Source: Closterium sp. Naga37s-1
Taxonomy: Eukaryota > Streptophyta > Zygnematophyceae > Desmidiales > Closteriaceae
NCBI GenBank assembly: GCA_947471745.1
Contig: CANJKZ010000979.1
Location: 1,240,001 to 1,304,000, forward strand
DNA: 64,000 nucleotides
Direction: 5' to 3'
Below the pieces are notes generated by a model that saw nothing but the letters and a program-made list of their open reading frames with translations, made no database searches and was not told where the DNA came from. Positions 32,401-41,265 of the stretch are shown here, piece by piece; within the stretch, counting starts at the first letter, position 1; each line of letters starts with the position of its first letter. The translations under genes and the position numbers were made by a program.

Positions 32401-32717
32401 GACACCAGTGGTGGTTCCCCCCTCATGATTCCATAACTTTCGTTCTGAACGCATGACACCTCCCGGTTCTCTCCTGTCTCCACCTTTCACCTCCCCTCTC
32501 TCCTTCCCACCCTCAACTCACCCTTACCCCTCTTCTCCCCTGATCTGCCCTGCACTGGCATTTTCATCCGATGTGGTGATTTATATTGTACAGCTATGGT
32601 GATATTGGCTGGACGTCTAATGGAGCCCCGTACAACATGGAGGGCGTTGGTGGATCCAGGTTTCTTGTTCAACAAAACTACCATCTTATTGATCAACAAT
32701 GTGCCACATATGCCTAA
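28242..32717 (+). CDS. EXORDIUM-like / PHI-1 family extracellular protein (spliced)
   Basis: Proposed exons: 28242-28680 (N-terminal start uncertain; contains VYLIWFGPFSAAQKN typical of PHI-1 proteins); 28991-29685 (VPSWWDINRQY, a Ser-rich AGC-repeat stretch, then LPFDTEGVYFVISSPRMKR); 30967-31074 (GFCTTFCGWHSY, LVGNPAGR); 31993-32174 (CLPNCASWEL, HELAEATSDPYLSTW); 32594-32717 (SYGDIGW, YNMEGVGG, stop at 32715). Phases fit: 1, 0, 0, 2. The PHI-1 order of motifs (LIWYG, WW, YxVLT, CGxH, VGN, HELAE, C-terminal YN-G-G) is kept. In land plants these are apoplastic growth-related proteins induced by phosphate or brassinosteroid. A signal peptide is not visible in the first exon, so an upstream exon may be missing. 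Every junction has partial duplicate copies, described separately. Confidence 0.72.
28847..28990 (+). repeat. extra acceptor-side copy of the SWWDINRQY exon start
   Basis: CTCAG then TCCCCAGCTGGTGGGACATC at 28847 is repeated at 28991, a period of 144. The first copy reads VPSWWDINRQYHDCSGRPVS and continues into SLKANH-like sequence without a donor, so the second copy is the one that runs into the rest of the exon. Confidence 0.85.
29203..29510 (+). repeat. AGC-rich repeat encoding a Ser tract within the exon
   Basis: Interrupted (AGC)n with a purer run at about 29370-29460 and a short ATC run at about 29458-29472. It stays in the frame of the PHI-1 exon (poly-Ser with Thr and Asn), but it could instead be intronic. 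Other plant PHI-1 proteins have no such insert. Confidence 0.75.
29721..30217 (+). repeat. three extra donor-side copies of the VYFVISSPRMKR exon end
   Basis: After the complete exon ends at 29685, partial copies occur at 29721-29848, 29888-29981 and 30037-30217. Each ends in a GTGAGT donor and starts within the exon at GGATCAACGGCATCGGTGCATG or later. Copy 3 lacks an internal stretch after ATCCGCGAGTC. Copy 4 has an extra block flanked by CATCTTGAGACG repeats, with an in-frame stop. Confidence 0.85.
30315..30364. repeat. foldback: inverted arms around a TTGAGACGCTTCAA core
   Basis: CGTGATGTAAGTGAG (30315-30329) pairs with CTCACTTATATCACG (30350-30364), 14 of 15 bases. The core at 30333-30346 is a decayed form of the TTGAGACGTCTCAA palindrome. 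It is intronic in the PHI-1 gene. Confidence 0.85.
30452..30966 (+). repeat. three acceptor-side partial copies of the GFCTTFCGWH exon
   Basis: Copies begin near 30452 (FCSSFYAWHYY), 30617 (FCSSF-stop-LALI) and 30788 (KMMLKGFCTAFCGWHSYI), upstream of the complete exon at 30967. The 30788 copy keeps an acceptor (CTGACAG). A TAG interrupts the 30617 copy. Spacer sequence between copies is C-rich polypyrimidine. Confidence 0.82.
30824..30882. repeat. TTTTGAGACGTCTCAAAA palindrome between direct repeats
   Basis: The 18-base perfect palindrome at 30844-30861 separates two copies of GGCTGGCACTCATACATCA (30824-30842 and 30862-30880). The second copy has no other exon sequence around it, so the duplication was made at the palindrome. 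Confidence 0.92.
31161..31622 (+). repeat. three donor-side partial copies of the CGWHSY-LVGNPAGR exon
   Basis: Copies at 31161-31240, 31340-31429 and 31543-31622 start inside the exon (CTTCTGTGGCTGGCAC) and run through GGGCAACCCTGCCGG to GTAAGG. The first has one extra G before the donor, which shifts the frame. In the second the donor reads TTAAGG. The third changes GGCTGGCAC to GGCTGACAC. The complete exon is 30967-31074, with a possible tandem acceptor CAG/AAG at its start. Confidence 0.87.
31818..31934 (+). repeat. extra acceptor-side copy of the CLPNCASWEL-HELAEATS exon
   Basis: CCCCAG then TGTCTGCCTAACTGTGC at 31818. It encodes the motif through HELAEATS but then runs into pyrimidine-rich sequence without a donor. 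The full copy starts at 31993 and reaches the donor at 32175. Confidence 0.87.
32340..32400. repeat. poly-G tract in the last PHI-1 intron
   Basis: About 18 consecutive G then G-rich sequence. A (GT)n run lies at about 32178-32195. The intron also has GTAATGTATCG repeats. Confidence 0.85.
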
Positions 32718-33200
32718 GGAAATGTGCCATAACATGTTATGGATGGGCGCCATACGAGGGATGACCAATCTTTGAAACTTGTGTGATCCGTTCACAAGAT
32801 TAGAACTAAGGGACATGTGGAGCAGGTGTATTTTTCGTGGGTGGGTCTTGCACATGTACATCAAATTACAGTAAACGAGCAATGCTTTGCAAAGAAGTGT
32901 AACTAATACATAACACGAACTAGCCCTTCGTGGAATAACATCATCAACACGGGCTTTCCCCACCTAAACAAATACAGGCTCAGTGCATCCCTGCCGTACA
33001 AGACCTCCATCATTCGGCTCAGAGCTGTTCCCAGTTGCTTCCGGGCAACGGCAGCAATAAAACCGGTAGACGACGGATGGGGGCTGCCAAAATGCAGCCC
33101 TTGCCTGTCGCGACATGCGAAAATTGCGGTGGTTGGCTGGGAATATCTCAGCGGAAACGGGTCGTCAAGCCTGACGACCTGTTGACGACTTGACGACATG
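32718..33200. other. intergenic, nothing recognised
   Basis: Between the PHI-1 stop and the foldback element. No conserved frame or RNA is visible. Confidence 0.5.
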
Positions 33201-33202
33201 CT

Positions 33203-33353
33203 GCCCCGGGCAGAAAAAAACTAAAACCCCATCGGATGGCATGCCATCCGAGGGAGGCATCAACCCTAAATCCAGGCCTCCCTGTGTTTAGGGTTGATGC
33301 CTCCCTGACCGGATGCATGCCCGAATGGGTTTTATTTTTTTTGCCCGCAGGCA
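33203..33353. mobile_element. foldback / MITE-like element
   Basis: Outer inverted ends GCCCCGGGCAGAAAAAAAC and TTATTTTTTTTGCCCGCAG bracket inner arms ACCCCATCGGATG / GAATGGGT. Inside is a perfect 19-bp stem GGGAGGCATCAACCCTAAA (33252-33270) with TTTAGGGTTGATGCCTCCC (33287-33305). It has no coding capacity. I do not see a convincing target duplication. Confidence 0.75.
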
Positions 33354-34241
33354 GCGAGGTCCCCCGGGCGGACTCGCTTGTCCGCTGAGATATATTCGGA
33401 GGATGAGATCATCGGAAGTAGGAAAAGTGCTAACGGGCTGACCGTAAAGACACAAACACGCCTCAGACCAAGAATCTGAGATTGATCTGTTGGTGGGCAA
33501 GGGGACACGAAACACATGTTGACGCCATCCACGTGGTGTCCTTCGACACCGACCAATTTTAATGCTTTTGAAGTACCCACGCCAGGAAGTTCTCTGAACG
33601 CGCGCGATCAGTTGGCTCACTGCCAATTTCGCAAGAGAATCTGCTTCTATGTTCCCACTGGTCGTGTTGTGGGATCAATGCCTCTCAGGTAGGCTCCCGC
33701 CACTACTGCATTCTGAAGCACATCTGACGCAAAAATCCAGTTGGCCAGTTTGAATTTATGGGCTCGCTGTACAAACACTATACCCTCCTCATGTGATAAA
33801 TGGCCCCACTTGTTCCGCGAGTTGTTATCGTGCTTGCCTGCCCGCTTACGAAAATCCCAAGGCTCTCCTCCTCGCTCTGTGTTCCGTTTGCCACCTCTCC
33901 TTTTGACAGACCCACCTTTCACATTCCACCAACTCCGTCAACCTGACTCGCACTCGCTCGCTCTCACCACTTCCCCCAGCCAGAACAGACTCCAGAAGAT
34001 TCTTGGATCTACAGTTTGAGCCCTACTGCACTCTTTTCGACAACCTGTACAGTTTGTCCATGACTCCATGCGAGCGAATATTTCCTAGGGTTTCCATTCC
34101 CCAGCCAGCAGCAGGCAGAGTACTAGGCGCTCAGAAGAACAGATACTTTTAGCTCTTGTTCAAATCGCCTCGAAAGAGTCGTTATCTTTTCTGCTTTGCA
34201 TTTATTATTTTCTCCTCTAAATCGCGTCTAATAGAGCCGCC
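33354..34241. other. intergenic and COP1 5' region
   Basis: No conserved frame. The last 250 bases before the COP1 ATG contain T-rich segments compatible with a 5' UTR (CTCTTGTTCAAATCGCC, then TTTATTATTTTCTCC). No clear TATA box is seen. Confidence 0.5.
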
Positions 34242-37200
34242 ATGGATGTGCAACTGACCGAAGGTTCATCGGGATTTCCGAGTAACGTTCCATCAGTAAT
34301 GATGGCACGCGGAGCTGGTGTCGGCGGTAGCGGCGGGACTCCCGCCGAAAGTAGTCAGGCAAAGCTCGAGCCTATAGAAGGAGGAGAATTGCATGACGTG
34401 GATAATATAGGGATGGATGCTAATGCGAGCTATAGGAGAAATATGGGTATGATAGCCTTAGGTACGAGCCATTCGTTACAAGCTCGTGCTCCGCAAGGCG
34501 GCCCGGGTGGCGGAAGCATGGCTGTTCCGCACGGGCAGGGACAGGTGGACAAAGATTTTCTCTGCCCAATTTGTATGGAGCCGATGCGCGACGCTTTTTT
34601 AACGGCGTGCGGGCATAGTTTCTGCTACTCGTGCATTACCACGCATCTGCACCACAAGCGGAACTGCCCGTGCTGTTCGCAATTCCTCACCCTCGACCAG
34701 ATATTCCCCAACTTCACGCTCAACAAGGTATTTTCTAGCCTCACGCTTAACTAGGCATCTCCCAAGCATCTCCAGTCGTAGTATTTTTCGCACCCTAGGA
34801 GCTCCTCACCCGTGTCTCTCGCGTCCCCCGTCCAGCTACCGTGACTCAGATAGTCTCTTTTCGAGACATCCCTAAACTCGCCCGTGTCCCCCGCCGTGAT
34901 CCCCGCTCCGCTCCCTCCACTCCCTCCGCCTGTGCAGCTTCTAAAGAAAGCCACGGCGACGCAGATGGTCTCGACCGCGTCGCCGTCGCAGCACCTGCGG
35001 CTGGCGCTGCAGCACGGCGCGGACGTGAGCATGAGCGTGCGCGAGCTGGACGCGCTGCTTGCGCTGCTGGCGGAGAAGCGGCGCAAGGCGGAACAGGAGG
35101 AGGCGGAGATGAACATGGATATTCTGTTGGACTTCTTACAGCGATCGCGGCAGAAGAAGCAAGCGGAATTGGACGAGGTTGGTACTGCGCCAAGTTTTAC
35201 CGAGTCTGTCCATAGCGGAGCAAGTGTTATCATACCCCCACTTCCCTGCCTTCCGCCATCTCTCTTCTCCCATTCTCCGGCGCTGTTCCCCGCGTAGGAG
35301 CTCCGCAGGCGCGCACAGCAGCACATGCGTGCAGTCCGCTCATCCTCCTTCCCCCTTGTCTCTCCCGCCGTCCGCGGTTCCCTCCCCATTCCAGCTCCGC
35401 GCGGACCTTCTGTTTATCCGCGAGGACATAGCGGCGGTGGAGCAGCGCAGGTCCGCGCAGAACATGCGCGAGCAGTCCGCCCATCCCCCTTCCTTTCTGC
35501 TTTTTCTCCCCCCGTTCTCCCCCTCAGCTCCGCGCGGACCTTCTGTTTATCCGCGAGGACATAGCGGCGGTGGAGCAGCGCAGGTCCGCGCAGAACATGC
35601 GCGAGCAGTCCGCCCATCCCCCTTCCTTTCTGCTTTTTCTCCCCCCGTTCTCCCCCTCAGCTCCGCGCGGACCTTCTGTTTATCCGCGAGGACATAGCGG
35701 CGGTGGAGCAGCGCCGGCGCGCGCTGCAGCAGATGCGCGAGCAGTCCGCCGCCGCCATCCACGCGCTGCTCTTCCGCGGAGGCGCGTCTTCCGCGGGCGC
35801 GGGGGGAGGCGAAACTGGGTTCGGCTCCGGAGGACTGGCGGGGCTGAAGGCGGGCGCGGGGGGAGGGCTAGCGGGGAGCAAGCGGAGAGGGGGGCCCGCG
35901 CTCGCGCACCATCTGCAGCAATCCTCGCAGAAGTTGCGGATTCAGGGGGATGGGCGAGGGATAGGAGGAGGGGGAGCGGGGATGGGGCAGGAGGAGGCGG
36001 AAGGGGAGGGGGGAGGGGAAGGTGGAGGGCTGGTCGCGTGTGGGCCGTCGGATATTGCCATGTCTGCATCAACGGTTGCCAAGAAACGACGAGTTTTCTC
36101 CCATGTAGGTCCCTATGTGGGCTTCCGTGTAGACTGGATGGATGGAACAGGTCGCTGAGATCGGGAGGCCATCCAACGGTGGAGAGTGGCCGTCGCAGAT
36201 CTGCTGCTCGCTCCTCTTCTCTTGCGCATTTTCTCGGTTTGACCTTTTGATGTTTTTCTCCTGTTCGACGATTTGCGGGAGTGCCATCTACTGCACCAAC
36301 GCCGCCAGGCAGCCCACTCACTCACCTCCCTTTCCTCATCCCCTCGCGCACATTCCCCCCCTCCCCCCCTCTCCCCCACACCCGGTTTCCCCGCCTCCAG
36401 TTCGACGACCTGCAGGAGTGCTTCCTGCGCCACCGCCGCCAGGCATCACTCAGCCACCTCCGTCTCATTCCCACAGCCCCGTATCTCACCTGCTCTCTTC
36501 CCTCCCCACCCCCTACTCCTCTAACCCTCGCCCCCAGTTCGACGACCTGCAGGAGTGCTACCTGCACCACCGCCGCCAGGCAGCGCACTCTGGTCCCTCT
36601 CCTCAAGCGCACGCTCACTCACACCCTCCTTCCCTCCCGCCCCCACTCCCTCTTTCTCAGTTCGACGACCTGCAGGAGTGCTACTTGCACCACCGCCGCC
36701 AGGCAGCGCACTCCGCCAAGCCCGCGGGAGGAGCATCAGCAGCAGCTGAGGCGGGTAGGCGCGGCAACGGCTTAGCAGCAGCAGCAGCGGAGGGGGGGGC
36801 GGTTGGGCAGGTGGATCTGGGGATGGGGCTGGAGGATTTCCGGCAGGTGCTGGCGGCGTTCACGCGGTTCAGCCGTGTGAAGGTGGTGGCGGAGCTGAGG
36901 CAGGGCGACCTGTTTCATTCGTCGAATATCGTTTCGAGTATTGAATTCGACCGGGATGACGAGTTCTTTGCGACCGCAGGCGTGTCGAGGCGAATCAAAG
37001 TGTTCAACTTCTCGCAGGTCAGTGGGCGGGGGTGGGTCGTTCAGCCTTCACGCGGTTCAGCCGAGTGAAGGTGGTGGCGGAGTTGCGACAGGGCGACCTG
37101 TTCCATTTGTCGAATATCATTTCCAGTATCGAGTTCGACCGGGATGACGAGTTCTTTGCCACGGCGGGCGTGTCGAGGCGAATCAAACTCTTTAACTTCT

Positions 37201-40200
37201 TGCAGGTGGGTGACCTTTCGTCACAAGATGGTGGTCGTTTCCCCCAGGCAAGCTGAGCTGCCTGTCGTGGAACCCCTATTTAAGGCGCACATCGCTCCAT
37301 TCCCACTCCCCTCTCTCTTCTTTCCCCTCGGACAGGTGGTGGGCGAGCTAGCAGACACGCACTGCCCAGTCGCGGAGATGCCCACGCGCTCCAAGCTCAG
37401 CTGCCTCTCCTGGAACCCCTACCTCAAATCAAGGCGCACTCCATTCCACCTCCCCCACACCCCTCTTAAACCACTTCCAATCTTATCAGGTGGTGGGCGA
37501 GCTAGAGGACGTGCACTGCCCAGTCGTTGAAATGCCCACGCGCTCCAAGCTCAGCTGCCTCTCCTGGACCCTCTTACTCAAGTCAAGGCGCACATCGCCC
37601 AATTCCCACATTGCCACCCCCCCGTCTTCCCTCCGCCTCCCTCCACCCGTCCATGCTAACAGGTGGTGGGCGAGCTAGCAGACGTGCACTGTCCTGTCGT
37701 TGAAATGCCCACCAGATCCAAGCTCAGCTGCCTGTTGTGGAACCCCTACCTCAAGTCAAGGCGCACATCGCCCCATTCCCATTGCCCCACTCACCTGTTT
37801 CCCTGCTTCAGGTGGTGGGAGAGCTAGCAGACGTGCGCTGCCTGGTCGTGGAAATGCCCACTCGATCCAAGCTCAGCTGCCTCTTCTGGAACCCCTACCT
37901 CAAGGCGCACATTGCGAGCAGCGACTACGAGGGCATCGTGACCGTGTGGGACGTGGGCCACGTGTAGAATCAAGTGACGTGGGGATTGAGACGTCTCAAA
38001 AATCTACTTTCTACACGGGCGGGAGCATCAAGTGTTAACTCCAGCTCAACTGGTCTCATTGCTTTTGAGACGTCTCAAAAGTCAACTGGTCTCATTGCTT
38101 TTGAGACGTCTCAAAAGTCAACTGGTCTCATTGCTCCCCCTCTTCCTCCTCGCCCGACCCTGTTCTTCTGCCTTCCATTCAGGTGGTGGGCGAGTTAGCA
38201 GACGTTCACTGCCCAGTCGTGGAGACGCCCATTCGCTCCAAGCTCAGCTGCCTGTCGTGGAACCCTTACCTCAAGGTGCACATCTCCTTATCCCCATTGC
38301 CACTCCCCCTCTCTCGTTCCCCCCTGACAGGTGGTGGGCGAGCTAGCAGACGTGCACTGCCCGGTGGTGGAAATGCCCACTCGATCCAAGCTCAGCTGCC
38401 TCTCCTGGAACCCCTACCTCAAGGCGCACATCGCGAGCAGCGACTACGAGGGCATCGTGACTGTGTGGGACGTGGGCACGGGGCAGAGCTTGCTGGAATA
38501 CGAGGAGCACGAGAAACGCGCCTGGTCGGTGGACTTTGCACGCACGGAACCGACCAGATTGGTGTCTGGGAGCGACGATGGGAAGGTGAGCGAGCGATGG
38601 TGTGCGTGTTTGTGTGGCTTTGGCTGAGTCGCCGTGTGGGAAGTGGGCATGGGGCAGAGCTTGCTGGAATACGAGGAGCACGAGAAACGCTCGTGGTCGG
38701 TGGACTTCGCACGGACGGAACCGACCAGATTGGTGTCTGGGAGCGACGATGGGAAGGTGCGTGTGTGTGGATGCATGCGTGAGTTGAGAGGCAAGCAGAC
38801 GTGGGCAGAGCTTGCTGGAGTAGGAGGAGCAGGATAAGAGAGCCTGGTCGGTGGACTTAGCACGGACGGAACTGACCAGGTTGGTGTCGGGGCGTGACGA
38901 TGGAAAGGTGAGCGAGTGGAGAGCGTGACACGAGTGTTGGGGCAGTGTGTGGGGCCTCTATGTGGGACGTGGGCACGGGATGACTACGAGGGCTTTGTGG
39001 CCGTGTGAGATGTGGGCACGGGGTGACTCCGCAGCCCACCTGTCCTCTTTTGACGGCTTTGTGGTCGTGTGAGATGTGGGCACAAGCAACATCTTCTTTC
39101 CCCTATCCCTGTTCCCCCGTCTTCCCTCCTGCTCCCCCTTCTTCCCTCCTGCTCCCCTCCTCTTCCCTGCCCTGCTCATCCTGTCCCACCGCTGCAGGTG
39201 AAGATCTGGTGCACGCGCCAAGAGAGCAGTGTGCTCAATATAGACATGAAGGCCAACATCTGCCCTTCCCCACGCCTGCTCTCCTCCCCCCTCCGTTTTG
39301 TCACCGCAGGTGAAGATCTGGTGCACGCGCCAAGAGAGCAGTGTGCTCAATATAGACATGAAGGCCAACATCTGCTGCGTCAAGTTCAACCCCGGCTCGG
39401 CCAACTTCATTGCGGTAAGGCTATTCACATCCCCCTTACAAGTTTCCTCGCATGCTTACTGGCCGGTCCATGTGACATCTGCTGCTGCGTCAAGTTCTAT
39501 CCCGGCTTCGCCAACCTTACTGCTGTAAGCCTTTTTTTTCTCCCTCGTTACATGCTTGCTTTTTTTATGCGCCTAAAATATCGACATGTTCACCCCCCTT
39601 CTCCCCCGTCTCGTCTCCCCCTCTCTATGCCCTTGGGTGTTTCTTCTACTGCACCTATATCCGCCTGCATCTCAGGTCGGATCAGCAGACCATCATATTC
39701 ACTACTACGACATCAGAGCACCAGCCCTCCCCCTCCACGTGTTCAGCGGGCATCGCAAGGCTGTGAGCTACGTGAAGTTCCTCTCGCCCTCGCAGCTCGC
39801 CTCTGCCTCCACCGACAGCACGCTCCGGCTCTGGGACGTGCACTCGCACGCTGCGGTGAGTTGCTCTCGGACTTTCTTCTTCTCTTCGTCTCTCTCTTTG
39901 GGTCCCGACACGTCAAGTTCCTCTCGCCCTCTCAGCTCCCCTCTGCCTCTACCGACAGCACTCTGAGGCTATGGGATGGCCACTCGCATGCTGAAGTGGG
40001 TTGCCCTCTCAGACACTTCCTCTTACCCCCATCTGTCTTGTGGATTATCTTTCATGCTATCTCTCTCCATGGCTTGGCAAGGCTTTCGGCACTTGTTGAC
40101 GGGGCACCATTCCGCACTCCCTTCCTCCCTCCCTCCCCCTTCATTTCCCTTCCGCTTACTTTCCCTTCCCCTCCTGCGCACTCCCTCCCTCCCTCTCCCT

Positions 40201-40775
40201 TTTTCAGATCCGCACGCTGAGGGGCCACACCAATGAGAAGAACTTTGTGGGCCTGTCGGTCAACAGTGACTATATCGCATGCGGCTCCGAAACGAATGAA
40301 GTGTACATCTACTATAAGGTAATCATGGGAAACATATTTTGTTATGTCATGTGTCATGTCATGTCATGTTAGGTTACATCTCAGACGCGTGTATATTCCT
40401 CGTTTTTAGACTCCATGGGTCACTGTCATGAACTCAGTCTGTTGATCGGTTGCCATTCTCCAAGTGCTTTACCTCGGCTGCCGTCCTCCCGACCCTTACT
40501 TCTCAACCCTTCGTGTTCTTTTATCCTTATCCCCCTTGCAGGCCATGTCTAAGCCCATGGCAGTACACCGATTCACCAACTCTGACCCTTTTAACGGGGA
40601 AGACAGTGACGAGGATACAGCACACTTCATCTCTGCTGTGTGCTGGAAGGGTGGAGGGGGAGAGGCAGGTGGAGCAGGGGCAGGTGGGGAAGGGGGCGGC
40701 GGGCAGCAGCAAGAGGCAACGATGCTAGCAGCTAACAGTCAAGGGACCATCAAGGTGCTCTCCCTGGTGCCTTAG
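34242..40775 (+). CDS. COP1: COP1 E3 ubiquitin ligase (RING, coiled coil, WD40), spliced
   Basis: Proposed exons: 34242-34728, 34938-35177, 35661-36104, 36661-37017, 38331-38585, 39310-39414, 39676-39855, 40208-40318, 40542-40775, all phase 0. Domains: RING from about residue 108 ([22 protein letters not shown]); coiled coil ([43 protein letters not shown]); nuclear-targeting KKRR; conserved [16 protein letters not shown]40 propeller ([95 protein letters not shown]). In plants COP1 acts with SPA proteins and CUL4-DDB1 in the nucleus to degrade light-response factors. Residue order and length fit the family. Gly-rich inserts lie in the linker. Extra partial exon copies surround most junctions. 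Confidence 0.9.
35298..35660 (+). repeat. acceptor-side copies of the COP1 [11 protein letters not shown] exon start
   Basis: CTCAG or CCAG then CTCCGCGCGGACCTTC occurs at 35395, 35528 and 35661, an exact 133-bp period. The first two lack a donor; the third continues into the full exon. An older, internally deleted copy (GAGCTCCGCAGGCGCGCAC, 35298-35340) precedes them. Confidence 0.92.
36264..36660 (+). repeat. acceptor-side copies of the COP1 [14 protein letters not shown] exon start
   Basis: Copies start at 36264, 36401, 36538 and 36661 (spacings 137, 137, 123). The first has lost the AG acceptor and has one extra codon ([15 protein letters not shown]). The next two keep acceptors but run into polypyrimidine after the Gln/Ala/His codons. 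The last is the full exon. Confidence 0.92.
37044..37205 (+). repeat. donor-side copy of the COP1 [18 protein letters not shown] exon end
   Basis: Directly after the complete exon (donor at 37018) the last 160 bases occur again, giving [19 protein letters not shown] through [12 protein letters not shown] and a GTGGGT donor. About 90% alike by eye. It is open and could be spliced. Confidence 0.9.
37961..38017. repeat. foldback: inverted arms around TTGAGACGTCTCAA
   Basis: CGTGTAGAA (37961-37969) pairs with TTCTACACG (38009-38017). The palindrome TTGAGACGTCTCAA (37986-37999) lies between. The left arm is the place where the 37812 exon copy stops matching the exon. Confidence 0.85.
38044..38135. 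repeat. two TTTTGAGACGTCTCAAAA palindromes between three direct repeats
   Basis: Perfect 18-base palindromes at 38063-38080 and 38099-38116 alternate with three copies of CAACTGGTCTCATTGC. The period is 36. Intronic in COP1. Confidence 0.95.
38632..39090 (+). repeat. donor-side copies of the COP1 [20 protein letters not shown] exon end
   Basis: After the full exon (donor at 38586) come a good copy at 38632-38757 ([24 protein letters not shown] through SDDGK, GTGCGT donor) and a decayed copy at about 38797-38908 with stops. Smaller scraps at 38960-39080 repeat GTGAGATGTGGGCACGGGGTGA. Confidence 0.9.
39198..39263 (+). repeat. acceptor-side copy of the COP1 [11 protein letters not shown] exon
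   Basis: CTGCAG then GTGAAGATCTGGTGCACG at 39198. It matches the full exon at 39310 for 66 bases ([22 protein letters not shown]) and then runs into pyrimidines without a donor. Confidence 0.9.
39474..39524 (+). repeat. donor-side scrap of the COP1 ICCVKFNPG exon end
   Basis: ACATCTGCTGCTGCGTCAAG through GCCAACCTTACTGCT and GTAAGC resembles 39370-39414. It carries one codon extra (CTG). Confidence 0.8.
39908..39995 (+). repeat. donor-side copy of the COP1 [18 protein letters not shown] exon end
   Basis: It begins inside the exon at ACGTCAAGTTCCTCTCGCCC and ends at a GTGGGT donor. It encodes [19 protein letters not shown] followed by LWDGHSHAE. Several synonymous differences from 39676-39855. 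Confidence 0.88.
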
Positions 40776-40870
40776 GAGTTCTGAGGCGCCTCAAACGGCG
40801 TACAGCAGCAGGAGGCAACAATGCCTTAACAGACAGGCAAGGGACTACCAAGGTGCTGTCTCTGGTGCCA
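40704..40870 (+). repeat. duplicated COP1 C-terminal end around a TGAGGCGCCTCA palindrome
   Basis: 40704-40771 (CAGCAGCAAGAGGCAACGATG through CTCCCTGGTGCC) recurs at 40803-40869 with about 80% identity by eye. TTCTGAGGCGCCTCAAA at 40779-40795 lies between. The COP1 stop TAG is at 40773-40775, so the second copy is untranslated. Confidence 0.88.
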
Positions 40871-41080
40871 TACAAGAGGCGGGACTTTCCTGGAGTGGCT
40901 GGAGTACGTATCTAGTGCGATACTGTACTGTTGCACCGTGCATGTACCGTATGCTAGAGCTAATTTTGGAGCAAAGGGATTCCCATTCACCGTAGTGCGT
41001 TATTGCACAAATCCAATGCATGTGCTGGCTAGGAATTTTGATAAAGACTGAATCACCAAGTAGGGAGGGTAACCATAATT
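40871..41080. other. COP1 3' flank, nothing recognised
   Basis: Short spacer between the duplicated COP1 end and a small inverted-repeat element. Confidence 0.5.
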
Positions 41081-41214
41081 TTCTTACAGCTCCAGTATAC
41101 ATTTGTCATCTAGGTTTAGGGTTTAGGAGTGTGCCCCACGGTTTTGCCACGAAGTATCAAGTTCCTAAGGACTTTGAACCCCCTCCGTTCAAATGTATAC
41201 TGGAGCTTTAAGAG
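41081..41214. mobile_element. small inverted-repeat (MITE-like) element
   Basis: AGCTCCAGTATACATTTG (41088-41105) pairs perfectly with CAAATGTATACTGGAGCT (41190-41207). The ends extend imperfectly (TTCTTACAG / CTTTAAGAGAA). It is about 130 bp, non-coding, between convergent COP1 and the coiled-coil gene. No clear target duplication. Confidence 0.7.
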
Positions 41215-41265
41215 AATGCTTATAACTTGAAGGGAAATCTGTTTACACATGCTGAATCAACCTCT

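Larger units (their letters stand above)
37244..38330 (+). repeat. array of acceptor-side copies of the COP1 [15 protein letters not shown] exon
   Basis: Copies begin at 37336, 37490, 37663, 37812, 38183 and 38331, each after an AG, with a 5'-truncated copy at about 37250. Changes are mostly silent or conservative (VHCP, THCP, VRCL). The copy at 37812 extends through [16 protein letters not shown] before diverging to a TAG; 38331 is the full exon with donor. Seven copies in 1.1 kb. Confidence 0.93.

Noticed and set aside
35179-35700. COP1 acceptor-side copies as possible complete alternative exons
   Set aside because: The first two copies have an acceptor but no donor before polypyrimidine sequence. 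They can only be used if spliced from an unusual site, so I list them as repeats.
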